Positions 31,940 to 39,885 of a stretch of 64,000 nucleotides of DNA are shown in pieces. The notes under the pieces are model-generated. The model was not told where the DNA came from. It searched no databases and was given only the letters and a program-made list of their open reading frames with translations. The stretch comes from FEN-1191 sp036490715. Its GTDB lineage: Bacteria > Pseudomonadota > Gammaproteobacteria > Steroidobacterales > Steroidobacteraceae. The position numbers were made by a program, and so were the translations under genes. The DNA lies in NCBI GenBank assembly GCA_036490715.1, contig DASXDL010000042.1, forward strand, positions 6,934 through 70,933, given 5' to 3'. How positions within the stretch are numbered: position 1 is the stretch's first letter; each line of letters starts with the position of its first letter.

Positions 31940-32689
31940 TCAGCGGCGAAAGTCGCCGGCGAGCGTCTGAATCGCCGCCAGTGCCGCCAACGGCGCGGTT
32001 TCGGTGCGCAGCACCCGCGGTCCCAGATGACAGCGGCGAAAGCCGGCCGCGGTCGCCTGCGCGAGCTCGGCCGGGCTGAAGCCACCTTCCGGGCCGATCA
32101 ATAACTGCAGCGGCTCGGGCTGGGGCGCCGACCGCTGCGATGTCAGCAGCGTGGCCAGCGACTGGTCCGCGGTCGGATCCAGCAGCAGCTTGACGCCGAC
32201 CGCGGCGGTGAAGGCCGCGTCCAGGCTGGCCGCGGCCTCGATCATCGGGATGCGATTGCGCCCGCACTGCTCGCAGGCGGCGATCGCGATCGCGCGCCAA
32301 TGCTCACAGCGCTTGCCGCGTGCCGCGGCATCCAGCCGCGCGACGCTGCGCTCGGCCGGCCATGCCAGGATACCCGCCACGCCCAGCTCGGTGGCCTTCT
32401 GCACGATAAGATCCATGCGCTCGGTGCGCGCCAGCGCCTGCAGCAGCGTGACGCTCAGCGGCGACTCGCGCTCGATCGCCCGATGCTCCTCGACCCGCAC
32501 CCGCACGGCGCGCGCATCGAGCTCGACGATGCGCGCCAGGTATTCACCACCGCTGCCGTCGAACAACGTCAGCTGATCGCCAACCTGCGCGCGCAGTACG
32601 CGCGCGATGTGCGCAGCGAGCGCTGCGGGCAGCAGCCGCAGCTCGCCGGCGCGCAGCGGCGCCGGTACATGGCCGCGCGTCACGCGCAT
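31940..32689 (-). CDS. rsmE: 16S rRNA m3U1498 methyltransferase RsmE
   Basis: The 249-residue SPOUT methyltransferase starts MRVTRGHVPAPL and contains LFDGSGGEYLARI, LLQALARTERMDLIVQKATELGV (split here by function: PUA-like N-domain then the SPOUT core), CEQCGRNRIP, LLIGPEGGFSPAELA and the trefoil-knot LGPRVLRTETAPLAAL. It methylates U1498 of 16S rRNA. ATG 32689 lies inside the end of bioA (10-nt overlap), which excludes the longer in-frame extension and suggests coupling. Confidence 0.95.
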   Translation of the reverse strand: MRVTRGHVPAPLRAGELRLLPAALAAHIARVLRAQVGDQLTLFDGSGGEYLARIVELDARAVRVRVEEHRAIERESPLSVTLLQALARTERMDLIVQKATELGVAGILAWPAERSVARLDAAARGKRCEHWRAIAIAACEQCGRNRIPMIEAAASLDAAFTAAVGVKLLLDPTADQSLATLLTSQRSAPQPEPLQLLIGPEGGFSPAELAQATAAGFRRCHLGPRVLRTETAPLAALAAIQTLAGDFRR

Positions 32690-34035
32690 GCGCGATCGAT
32701 GCCCTCGACGGCCACCTGCACCATCAAGTCGATCTCGGCCGGCGTGATCACGTACGGCGGCACGAAGTACACCACACCGCCGAGTGGCCGCAGCAGCACG
32801 CCGCGCTCGAGCGCATGCCGGTGCACGATCAATCCGCGCCGTTCCTGCCACGGGTAGGGCTCACGGGTATGCTTGTCGCGCACGAATTCGATCGCGGCGA
32901 TCATGCCGGTCTGGCGCACCTCGGCGACGTGCGGGTGATCGACCAGCGGTGCCAGTCGCGTGGCCAGGTGCGCGGCCAGACGCTGATTGCTTTCGAGCAC
33001 CGAGCCAGTGGCAAAGATGCCGAGCGTGGCGCGCGCCGCAGCGCAGCCGAGCGCGTTGCCGGTGTAGCTGTGCGAATGCAGAAAGGCGCGCTGCGCGCCG
33101 TACTCGGCGTAGAACGCCTCGTAGATCGATTCCTTGGTCAGCACCACCGACAGCGGCAGATAACCCGCGGTCAAGCCCTTGGACAGGCACAGGAAGTCCG
33201 GCGTGATGCGCGCCTGCTCGCAGGCGAATAGCGTGCCGGTGCGACCGAAGCCGACCGCGATCTCATCGGCGATCAGATGCACGCCGTAGTGGTCGCAGGC
33301 GGCGCGCAGCAGCGACAGGTACACCGGATCGTACATGCGCATGCCGCCGGCACACTGCACCAGCGGCTCGATCACCACCGCGGCGATGTCCTGCGCATAG
33401 CGCTCGAGCGCGGTCTGCATCAGCGCGAACTTGCGCTCGCTGTGCTCGGCCCAGCTCTCGCCCGGCTCGCACAGATAGCAGTCGGGCGAGGGGACCGTGA
33501 GCACGTCCATCAGCAGCGGCGCATAGGTGCTTTTGTAGAGCTCGACGTTGCCGACGGCGAGCGCGCCGAGGGTCTCGCCGTGATAGGAATTGCCCAGTGT
33601 GACGAAACAGCGCTTGCGCGGTTGCCCCTGGTTGCACCAGTAGTGGTAGCTCATCTTGAGCGCCACCTCGATTGCGGCCGAGCCACTGTCGGCGTAGAAA
33701 CAACGCGACAGCCCGGGCGGGGTGATGCGTACCAGCTCCTCGGCCAGCGCGATCGCGGGCTCGTGGGTGAAGCCGGCCAGCATCACGTGCTCGAACTGCT
33801 GCAGCTGCGCCGTGATGGCCGAGTTGATGCGCGGATGGGCGTGGCCGAACAGGTTGACCCACCAGGAGCTGATCGCATCCAGGTAGCGCCGGCCGTCGAA
33901 ATCCTCGAGCCAGACCCCCTGGGCACGGCGAATCGGGATCGGCGGCTGCTGTTCGTGGTCCTTCATCTGCGTGCACGGATGCCACACGTGCTGCAGGTCG
34001 CGGGCCGCGAGCGCGGCATTGGTGACTGTGCTCAT
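32680..34035 (-). CDS. bioA: Adenosylmethionine-8-amino-7-oxononanoate aminotransferase
   Basis: BioA makes 7,8-diaminopelargonic acid in biotin synthesis, using S-adenosylmethionine as amino donor. The 451-residue class III aminotransferase has HVWHPCTQMKDHE, ISSWWVNLFGHAHP, YADSGSAAIEVALKMSYHYW, NSYHGETLGALAVG, LIADEIAVGFGRTGT and the PLP-lysine site LCLSKGLTAGYLPLS. The other bio genes are not in the window. The start lies 30 nt from the divergent ampD. Confidence 0.96.
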   Translation of the reverse strand: MSTVTNAALAARDLQHVWHPCTQMKDHEQQPPIPIRRAQGVWLEDFDGRRYLDAISSWWVNLFGHAHPRINSAITAQLQQFEHVMLAGFTHEPAIALAEELVRITPPGLSRCFYADSGSAAIEVALKMSYHYWCNQGQPRKRCFVTLGNSYHGETLGALAVGNVELYKSTYAPLLMDVLTVPSPDCYLCEPGESWAEHSERKFALMQTALERYAQDIAAVVIEPLVQCAGGMRMYDPVYLSLLRAACDHYGVHLIADEIAVGFGRTGTLFACEQARITPDFLCLSKGLTAGYLPLSVVLTKESIYEAFYAEYGAQRAFLHSHSYTGNALGCAAARATLGIFATGSVLESNQRLAAHLATRLAPLVDHPHVAEVRQTGMIAAIEFVRDKHTREPYPWQERRGLIVHRHALERGVLLRPLGGVVYFVPPYVITPAEIDLMVQVAVEGIDRACA

Positions 34036-34065
34036 GGCCGCATTTTGGCATCATGCGAGGCTGCC

Positions 34066-34626
34066 ATGCATGACACGCTCCGTATCGATGCGAGCACCGG
34101 GCTGCTGACCGGCGCGCGCCAGGTGCTGTCGCCGCACTTCGACGCGCGGCCGGCAGGCTGCGCGCCGACGCTGCTGGTGGTGCACGCCATCAGCCTGCCG
34201 CCGGGGGAATTCGGCGGCCCGTGGATCGACCGGCTGTTCAGCGGCGGCCTGCCGGCCGATGCGCACCCGGCATTTGCCGAGATCGCAAAGCTGCGGGTCT
34301 CGGCCCACGCGCTGATCCGCCGTGACGGTGCCATCACGCAGTACGTGCCGTTCGGCGAGCGCGCCTGGCATGCCGGTGAATCGAGCTATCAGGGCCGCAG
34401 CGCCTGCAATGATTTTTCGGTCGGCATCGAGCTCGAGGGCGGCGACCAGGTCGCCTACCAGGATGCGCAGTATCAGGCGCTGGCGCAATTGATCCGCGTG
34501 TTGTGCGCGGCTTATGCGACGCTGAGCCTCGAGCGCATGGTGGGCCACAGCGACATCGCGCCTGGCCGCAAGACCGACCCGGGGCCTCTGTTCGACTGGG
34601 CGCGCTTAGGCGCGCTGCTGCGCTAG
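34066..34626 (+). CDS. ampD: 1,6-anhydro-N-acetylmuramyl-L-alanine amidase AmpD
   Basis: AmpD is a cytoplasmic zinc amidase that recycles peptidoglycan fragments. The 186-residue product has the zinc ligands His40 (VVHAISLPP), His161 (GHSDIAPGRK) and Asp171 (TDPGPLFDW), plus the typical FGGPWIDRLF, HALIRRDG and GRSACNDFSVGIELEG segments. A GCGAGG site precedes ATG 34066. Its stop codon overlaps that of the convergent adenosyltransferase gene. AnmK at 60.9 kb serves the same recycling pathway. Confidence 0.95.
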   Translation: MHDTLRIDASTGLLTGARQVLSPHFDARPAGCAPTLLVVHAISLPPGEFGGPWIDRLFSGGLPADAHPAFAEIAKLRVSAHALIRRDGAITQYVPFGERAWHAGESSYQGRSACNDFSVGIELEGGDQVAYQDAQYQALAQLIRVLCAAYATLSLERMVGHSDIAPGRKTDPGPLFDWARLGALLR

Positions 34627-35192
34627 TCGGACTCGGGTGACTGGCCGCGGCGGCGCTGCCATTGCGGCTCGCGGTTGCCGTGCGCACGGGCCAGCGAGCG
34701 CGCCAGCACGAACAGCAGATCGGACAGTCGGTTCAGATACTGCAGCGTGGCCGCGGCGACCGGTTCAGTGCGCGCCAGCGCGCAGCAGCGCCGCTCGGCG
34801 CGTCGGCAGATGGCGCGCGCCACGTGACAGGCCGAGGCCACGGCGCTGCCACCGGGCAGCACGAACTCCTTCAGCGGCGGCAGCGACTCATTGAAGTGTT
34901 CGACCTGCCCCTCCAGCCAGTCGATACGCGCCGCACCGACCAGCTGGCTGCCGGGAATCGCCAGCTCTCCGCCCAGATCGAACAGGTCATGCTGAATCTC
35001 GATCAGGCAGTCCTGCGCGCCTTCGATCGGAATGCCACCGGACAGCACCACGCCGAGCGCGCAATTGAGTTCATCGACGCTGCCCATGGCTTCGATGCGC
35101 GGCGCATCCTTCGATACGCGCGTGCCATCGCCCAGGCCGGTGCTGCCGTCATCGCCGGTGCGCGTGACGATCTTGGAAAGCCGATGGCCCAT
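34623..35192 (-). CDS. PduO-type cob(I)alamin adenosyltransferase
   Basis: The 189-residue ATP:corrinoid adenosyltransferase has the N-terminal ATP motif TRTGDDGSTGLGDG, RVSKDAPRIEAMGSVDELN, FVLPGG and the C-terminal RRAERRCCALA and LQYLNRLSDLLFVLAR. It converts cobalamin to coenzyme B12. It lies 14 nt downstream of the BtuB-like gene under the same cobalamin riboswitch, so uptake and activation of B12 are co-regulated. C-terminal residues are Arg/Gln-rich and not conserved. Confidence 0.93.
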   Translation of the reverse strand: MGHRLSKIVTRTGDDGSTGLGDGTRVSKDAPRIEAMGSVDELNCALGVVLSGGIPIEGAQDCLIEIQHDLFDLGGELAIPGSQLVGAARIDWLEGQVEHFNESLPPLKEFVLPGGSAVASACHVARAICRRAERRCCALARTEPVAAATLQYLNRLSDLLFVLARSLARAHGNREPQWQRRRGQSPESD

Positions 35193-35206
35193 GCGGTTAC
35201 TCTACA

Positions 35207-37165
35207 CTACAGCGTCAGGCGCAGGCCGCCGAAGTAGCCGCGTGGTATCGCGCCGTAGCCGAACACCGGCTCGGCCAGATCATCGAACACATTCTCGACC
35301 CGCGCGAAAAGCTGCAGGTGCGCGCTGAGCGCGTAGCTGGCATCCAGGTTGACGGTTGCGGTGCGTCCCAGCGGGATGGTGTTGGCGGCGTCATCAAAGC
35401 GCGCCCCGACGTAGCCAAGACTCGCCCCGAGCGACCTGCCCGCACGCGGCGTCCAGGTCAGACCCACATTGGCGGAGATATGCGGCCGGCGCGCCAGCTG
35501 CAGGCCGGTGGTCGTATCGATCGGTTGCATGTTGGTGTAGTTGACCCAGGCATTGAGCGCATGCCCGAGCTTCGCGGCCAGCTCGGCCTCGTAGCCGCTG
35601 ACGCGCAACCGGCCGACGTTGTAGTAGTAGCCGAATGGTCGCAGCGCGCAGTTCGGATCTGAGCCCGCGAAGCAATCATTGAAGTCGATCTCGTTCTGCT
35701 CGTGGCGGTGAAAGTAGGTCAGCGACGCGCGCAGCCGCCGATCCAGCAGCAGCTGGTCGGCGCCGGCCTCGAAGCCATCGGAGGTCTCGGCCTTGAGCGC
35801 GGTGCTCGGGTTGGAGTAGGGCGAGAACAGCTGGTAGAGGGTCGGTGCCTTGAAGCCGCCGCCGTAGTTGGCCCGCAGGATGGTGCCGCCGTCGAATAGC
35901 TGCCAGGCGGCGGCGAGCTTGACTGTGGTGTGGCTACCAAACTCATTGTCATCGTCGTAGCGCACGCCGCCGGTCAAGGTCAGCACGCGCGCCAGCGTGC
36001 TCTGCCACTCACCGTAGTAGCCGGTCACGTGGTCGCGGCCTCGGATCGGCGCGTTGGCCGGATCGGGCAGGCTGTCGGTGCTGAGCGTGGTGAGTTCGCG
36101 CTCGGCACCGAAGCTCAGTTCATTGGCGCTGCCGGCTTCCAGCACGCCCTGGTATTCGAGCCGCGTGGCGTTGCCCGAAGCGTAGAAGTTCTCGGCCGGC
36201 GTGAACGCGAACGTCACCGGATCGAACAGGCCGAAGAAGCGGCGCTCGGCGGCGCTGGCGACCACGGCGATGCGCTGGCTGAGATGGCCGTCAAACAACG
36301 AGGCGTTGAGGCCGGCGTAACCGGCGCGCAGATAGTTCTGGCCGAATTCCGGATCGTCCTGGAAGGTGTAGCTCGGCGGCGGATAGCCGTCGATTTCGGT
36401 GCGCGAGCGCAGATAGAAGCCGCGCAGGTCGACACTCAGTATCTCACCCATGTGCAGGCGCAGGTTGGCGGTGGCGCCGAGGTTCAGGTAGCCGTCCGGC
36501 TCATGATTGCCGTTGCGCTCATCGGCGGCGGAGATGCCGCCGGTGTCGTAGTAGTTGATCGCGCCGCCGTACTCCAGTGCGCCGTTGGTGCCGTTGGCAG
36601 CGGCGTTGAACTCGTAGCTGTCGAACGATCCTCCTTGCGCCTGCACGCGCGCCGCGAATGGGCTGGGACCGCCGCGCTGGGTCAGGATGTTGACCACGCC
36701 GCCGATCGCATCGCTGCCGTAGAGCGTCGACTGGGGTCCACGCAGCACCTCGATGCGGGCAATGTTGTTGCTGAGCAGGTCCCCCAGTACCGCGCTGCCG
36801 TCGGGCGCACTCGGATCGTTGATGCGGATGCCGTCGATGAGCACCAGCGACTCACCCGGTTCGGCGCCGCGTATATAGAGACTGGTGGACTGACCCTGAC
36901 CGCCGTTGCGTGACACGGTCAGGCCCGGGATCTGCGCCAGGACGTCGGTCACGGCCACGATCTGCCGCTGGTCAAGACCGTCAGCCGTGATCACCGAGAT
37001 CGAGCTGCCGGTGCGATCGAGCGGCTGCGCGGTGCGCGTGGCACCGACCACGACCTGTTGCAGATCGGCGGCAGCGCCGGCGTCGGTTTGGGCGCCGGAT
37101 GGCAGTGAAACCGCCCACGCACACAGCATCAGGGCGACGCTGGTCGCCTTAAGATAAGAGTTCAT
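35207..37165 (-). CDS. btuB: TonB-dependent vitamin B12 receptor BtuB
   Basis: The 652-residue protein has a signal peptide ending near SLPSGA, a TonB box-like QQVVVGATRT, a plug domain with DVLAQIPGLTVSRNGGQGQ, LVLIDGIRINDP and IARIEVLRGPQSTLYG, and a 22-strand-type barrel ending in the outer-membrane signature GYFGGLRLTL. The cobalamin riboswitch in its leader identifies the substrate as B12 or a relative. TonB is encoded at 18965-19900. Confidence 0.94.
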   Translation of the reverse strand: MNSYLKATSVALMLCAWAVSLPSGAQTDAGAAADLQQVVVGATRTAQPLDRTGSSISVITADGLDQRQIVAVTDVLAQIPGLTVSRNGGQGQSTSLYIRGAEPGESLVLIDGIRINDPSAPDGSAVLGDLLSNNIARIEVLRGPQSTLYGSDAIGGVVNILTQRGGPSPFAARVQAQGGSFDSYEFNAAANGTNGALEYGGAINYYDTGGISAADERNGNHEPDGYLNLGATANLRLHMGEILSVDLRGFYLRSRTEIDGYPPPSYTFQDDPEFGQNYLRAGYAGLNASLFDGHLSQRIAVVASAAERRFFGLFDPVTFAFTPAENFYASGNATRLEYQGVLEAGSANELSFGAERELTTLSTDSLPDPANAPIRGRDHVTGYYGEWQSTLARVLTLTGGVRYDDDNEFGSHTTVKLAAAWQLFDGGTILRANYGGGFKAPTLYQLFSPYSNPSTALKAETSDGFEAGADQLLLDRRLRASLTYFHRHEQNEIDFNDCFAGSDPNCALRPFGYYYNVGRLRVSGYEAELAAKLGHALNAWVNYTNMQPIDTTTGLQLARRPHISANVGLTWTPRAGRSLGASLGYVGARFDDAANTIPLGRTATVNLDASYALSAHLQLFARVENVFDDLAEPVFGYGAIPRGYFGGLRLTL

Positions 37166-37178
37166 TATTTAAGCCTTT

Positions 37179-37196
37179 CCATGCACGCCCGCATGG
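37179..37196 (-). promoter_or_regulatory. Hairpin next to the btuB initiation region
   Basis: CCATGC and GCATGG form a perfect 6-bp stem with a 6-nt loop, ending 13 nt before the btuB ATG. It lies between the riboswitch aptamer and the start codon. It could be part of the expression platform that hides or frees the ribosome-binding region; no T-run suggests termination. Confidence 0.4.
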
Positions 37197-37284
37197 TCCG
37201 AAGCGATCGACGCCCGGAAGGCTGAAGAGGTGTGAAGGCCAGGCGCTGCGACGCCGTGCCCGCAACGCCCACCGCGCGACCGGG

Positions 37285-37476
37285 AACTGTGCTCGTCAGG
37301 CCGGTCTCCGGGCTTGCGGACGTGGCGCTCCTTATCGGAGAGCCGGCTGCATCGCCTTCCCACACCCGATCGGGCGCAGTGGCTATCGATGCAGTGTCGT
37401 ATCGCTTACCGTTGCGGGGGCAGCGCCGGAATGACGCAGAACTTGCGTTTCACCGGCTTCCCGAGCACCTGGCGAG
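37285..37476 (-). promoter_or_regulatory. Cobalamin (B12) riboswitch of btuB
   Basis: Read on the minus strand, the segment shows in order GGTGAAACGCAAG, the conserved GCTGCCCCCGCAACGGTAAG core, the B12 box GCCACTG (37383-37377), GTGGGAAGGCGATGCAGCCGG and AGCCCGGAGACCGGCC. These match the cobalamin aptamer pattern. About 120 nt remain between it and the btuB ATG for an expression platform. With the hairpins noted there, translational control is likelier than termination. Binding of coenzyme B12 would repress btuB and the adenosyltransferase. The 37166-37545 gene gap holds this element, the promoter and nothing else recognised. Confidence 0.93.
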
Positions 37477-37482
37477 TGGCGG

Positions 37483-37512
37483 ACTTTAGGCAAGCGCCGC
37501 TGCAGCTGTCAA
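37483..37512 (-). promoter_or_regulatory. Promoter of the btuB riboswitch transcript
   Basis: On the minus strand TTGACA (37512-37507) is separated by 18 nt from TAAAGT (37488-37483). The -35 box is perfect. Transcription would begin near 37476, directly before the riboswitch aptamer. Confidence 0.65.
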
Positions 37513-37545
37513 CGTGTATAGGATGACGTCACCGGACCGGTAGCT

Positions 37546-38313
37546 ATGGCTTCAAAAGAACTGCAAGCGGCGCTCGACGCCGCCCGCGCCGCCGCCGAGG
37601 TGATCCAGGGCTTCTACCGGCGCAACCTCGCGGTGCGCATCAAGGCCGACAAGTCGCCGGTCACGGAAGCCGACGTGCGCGCCGAGCAGGTGATCTATGA
37701 ACTGCTGCACGCGCGCTTTCCGGACTATGGTTTCTACGGCGAGGAGACCGGCCGGCACGCACCGGACGCCGACAACATCTGGCTGGTCGATCCGATCGAT
37801 GGCACCAAATCGTTCGTGCGCGACAGCCCGTTCTTCTCCACCCAGATCGCGCTGATGCGTGCCGGGCAGCTGGTGCTGGGGGTGTCCTGTGCGTCCGCCT
37901 ACGGCGAGCTGGCCTGGGCGGAACAGGGCGGTGGTGCGTTTCTCGACGGCGCGCCCATTCGCGTCAGTGGCATCGGCGACGTCGGCGAGGCGTTTCTGTC
38001 GATTGGCAACTTCAAGTCGCTGACGACCAGCCGCAGCAGCTGGGAGCGTTTCGGGGCGCTGGCGACCCGCGTCAGCCGGCTGCGCGGCTACGGCGACTTT
38101 CTGCACTATCACCTGCTGGCTCGCGGCGCGCTCGACATCGTGCTGGAATCGGACATCAACATCCTCGATATCGCCGCGCTCACGGTGCTGGTGCGCGAGG
38201 CCGGTGGTCGCGTGACCGACCTGTCCGGCGCCGACATCGGACTGCACAGTACGACCATCCTGGCGACCAACGGCGCGCTGCACGAACCGGTGCTGGCCGC
38301 CATGCGCCAATAG
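37546..38313 (+). CDS. Inositol monophosphatase family protein (HisN-like phosphatase)
   Basis: The 255-residue Mg-dependent phosphatase has TEADVRAEQ, GEETG (metal ligands), LVDPIDGTKSFVRDSPFF and the C-terminal DINILDIAALTVLVREAGG. The DPIDGTKSF plus DINILDIAA pattern resembles the histidinol-phosphatase (HisN) branch, but SuhB- or CysQ-like activity cannot be excluded. There is no his gene nearby. It is divergent from btuB and converges on the ABC ATPase with a 7-nt gap. Confidence 0.87.
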   Translation: MASKELQAALDAARAAAEVIQGFYRRNLAVRIKADKSPVTEADVRAEQVIYELLHARFPDYGFYGEETGRHAPDADNIWLVDPIDGTKSFVRDSPFFSTQIALMRAGQLVLGVSCASAYGELAWAEQGGGAFLDGAPIRVSGIGDVGEAFLSIGNFKSLTTSRSSWERFGALATRVSRLRGYGDFLHYHLLARGALDIVLESDINILDIAALTVLVREAGGRVTDLSGADIGLHSTTILATNGALHEPVLAAMRQ

Positions 38314-38320
38314 CGGCAGG

Positions 38321-39103
38321 CTAGGCGTTGATGAAGGCGCGTCGCGGCGGCGCGCCCAGCGCGCAGATCGGTGTCAGGTACAGCGCCGACAGCTCCTCGG
38401 GCGTGAGCACTTCGGCCACCGGACCGAGCCGATAGCGACCATCGCCGTATAGCAATAGTGCGCGATCGGCGAAGCGCTCGGCCAGCGTCGGATCGTGCAG
38501 CGTCGCCATCACGCTGGCACCCTCGCCGCACAGCTCGCGAAAGATCTCGAGCACCTGCAGCTGGTGATGCGGATCCAGGTGGTTGGTCGGTTCATCGAGC
38601 AGGTAGACCTGCGGCTGCTGCGCCAGCAACGCCGCCATCGCCGCGCGGCGCTGCTCGCCGCCCGAAAGCGTCGCCAGCGAGCGGCGCGCACAGTCGCCCA
38701 GGCCGACGCGCTGCAGGGCCGACTGCGCGATCGCCAGATCCTGCGCGCCTTCACGCTGCCAGAACTTCAGATGTGGGTGGCGCCCGATCAGCACCGATTC
38801 GAGCGCGGCCAGCGCCAGCGATTCTTCCCGGTCCTGCAGCAGTAGCCCGAGACGCCGCGCGATCTGCAGCCGCGACAGCGACGCCAGCTCACGCCCCTCG
38901 AGCAGCACGCGTCCGGCGGCCGCGGCATTCAGGCCGGCCAGAGCGTGCAACGTCAGGGTCTTGCCGCTGCCGTTGCGACCCAGGATCGCGAGGAATTCGC
39001 CGCGGCGTAGCTGCAGTGCCAGCTCATGCACCAACACTCGACCGCCGGCCACGATCGAGAGACTTTCGGCCGTCAGCGCGTCGGGCGTCGCCTGAGCGTT
39101 CAC
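38321..39103 (-). CDS. ABC transporter ATP-binding protein (BtuD/FecE-like)
   Basis: The 260-residue ATPase has Walker A LGRNGSGKT, the signature LSGGEQRRAAMAALLAQ and Walker B VYLLDEPTNHLD, with the H-loop in ATLHD. It belongs to the FecE/BtuD/HmuV group that powers uptake of B12, heme or siderophores. GTG 39103 overlaps the pdxH stop (GTGA). A matching permease is at 41018-41989 with tyrA and pdxH in between. B12 as substrate is inferred from the nearby riboswitch genes. Confidence 0.88.
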   Translation of the reverse strand: MNAQATPDALTAESLSIVAGGRVLVHELALQLRRGEFLAILGRNGSGKTLTLHALAGLNAAAAGRVLLEGRELASLSRLQIARRLGLLLQDREESLALAALESVLIGRHPHLKFWQREGAQDLAIAQSALQRVGLGDCARRSLATLSGGEQRRAAMAALLAQQPQVYLLDEPTNHLDPHHQLQVLEIFRELCGEGASVMATLHDPTLAERFADRALLLYGDGRYRLGPVAEVLTPEELSALYLTPICALGAPPRRAFINA

Positions 39104-39789
39104 GGCTGCAGTCGGGTCGCGCTCCAGGGACTGCCCTGGTAACCCCCGGTGGCGCGCGTCAGCGTGCGCGTCCAGCGCGCCCGATCGTGCAGGCGCCCGG
39201 CGCCTTCGACCCACAGCTCCACCGCCTGCACCCACAGGTGGTATCCGCCCCAGTGCGGTGGCCGCGGAATGGCAATCCCCGGATCGGGCGCGGTGGCGTC
39301 GCTGCTGGTTGGCGAGGGCGCGCCGAAACGTTGCGCGGCGTCACTCGCCGCCCGGATCAGCTCGGCGCGCGAGCCGATCGGTGCGCTCTGCTCGCTGGCC
39401 CAGGCGCCGATGCGGCTCTGCCAGGCGCGCGAGGCGAAATAGATATCGCTCTCGGCGGCGGTGACTGGTGTCACCCGGCCTTCGAGCCGCACCTGCCGGC
39501 GCAGTGCATCCCAGTGGATCACCGCGGCGGCGCGCGGGTTGGCGTCCAGTTCCGCGCCCTTGCGCGAACGATAGTTGGTGTAGAAGGTCACGAAGCCGGC
39601 ATCCTCGCGGATGTCCTTGCACAGCACCACGCGCGCCGACGGCGAACCATCCGCGGCCACGGTGGCCAGCACCATCGAGTTCGGGTTGAGCTGCACGCGC
39701 GCGCGGCTCGCCTGTGCCATCCAGTCCGCTACCAGCGCCAGCGGATCGCCGGGCAGCGGTTCGGGCAAAAACTCCTCGTGCAGCGTCAT
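39100..39789 (-). CDS. pdxH: Pyridoxamine 5'-phosphate oxidase
   Basis: PdxH oxidises pyridoxamine or pyridoxine 5'-phosphate to PLP using FMN. The 229-residue product has NSMVLATVAADGSPSARVVL, FYTNYRSRKGAELDANPRAA, VRLEGRVTPV, SRAWQSRIGAWASEQSAPI and the C-terminal WTRTLTRATGGYQGSPWSATRLQP region, ending RLQP where many have RLAP or RLSP. It would supply PLP to BioA and YggS encoded nearby. Its stop overlaps the ABC ATPase start, an unusual partner. Confidence 0.95.
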   Translation of the reverse strand: MTLHEEFLPEPLPGDPLALVADWMAQASRARVQLNPNSMVLATVAADGSPSARVVLCKDIREDAGFVTFYTNYRSRKGAELDANPRAAAVIHWDALRRQVRLEGRVTPVTAAESDIYFASRAWQSRIGAWASEQSAPIGSRAELIRAASDAAQRFGAPSPTSSDATAPDPGIAIPRPPHWGGYHLWVQAVELWVEGAGRLHDRARWTRTLTRATGGYQGSPWSATRLQP

Positions 39790-39826
39790 GGCCCGATGGT
39801 AACGGGCCCAAAGCCCGGGTGCACAC

Positions 39827-39854
39827 TTGCGAGCGGCCGGGCCCAGACTATAAA
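39827..39854 (+). promoter_or_regulatory. Putative sigma-70 promoter of tyrA
   Basis: TTGCGA (39827-39832), a 16-nt spacer and TATAAA (39849-39854) lie upstream of tyrA. Transcription would start near 39862, leaving a leader of about 24 nt before ATG 39886. Confidence 0.55.
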
Positions 39855-39885
39855 AGGGTGCACCGTACCCGACAGGAACTTCGTC

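Noticed and set aside
33277..34065. N-terminal extension of the ampD reading frame antisense to bioA
   Set aside because: The recognised AmpD domain begins at ATG 34066 with a good ribosome-binding site; the extension is antisense to the conserved bioA gene.
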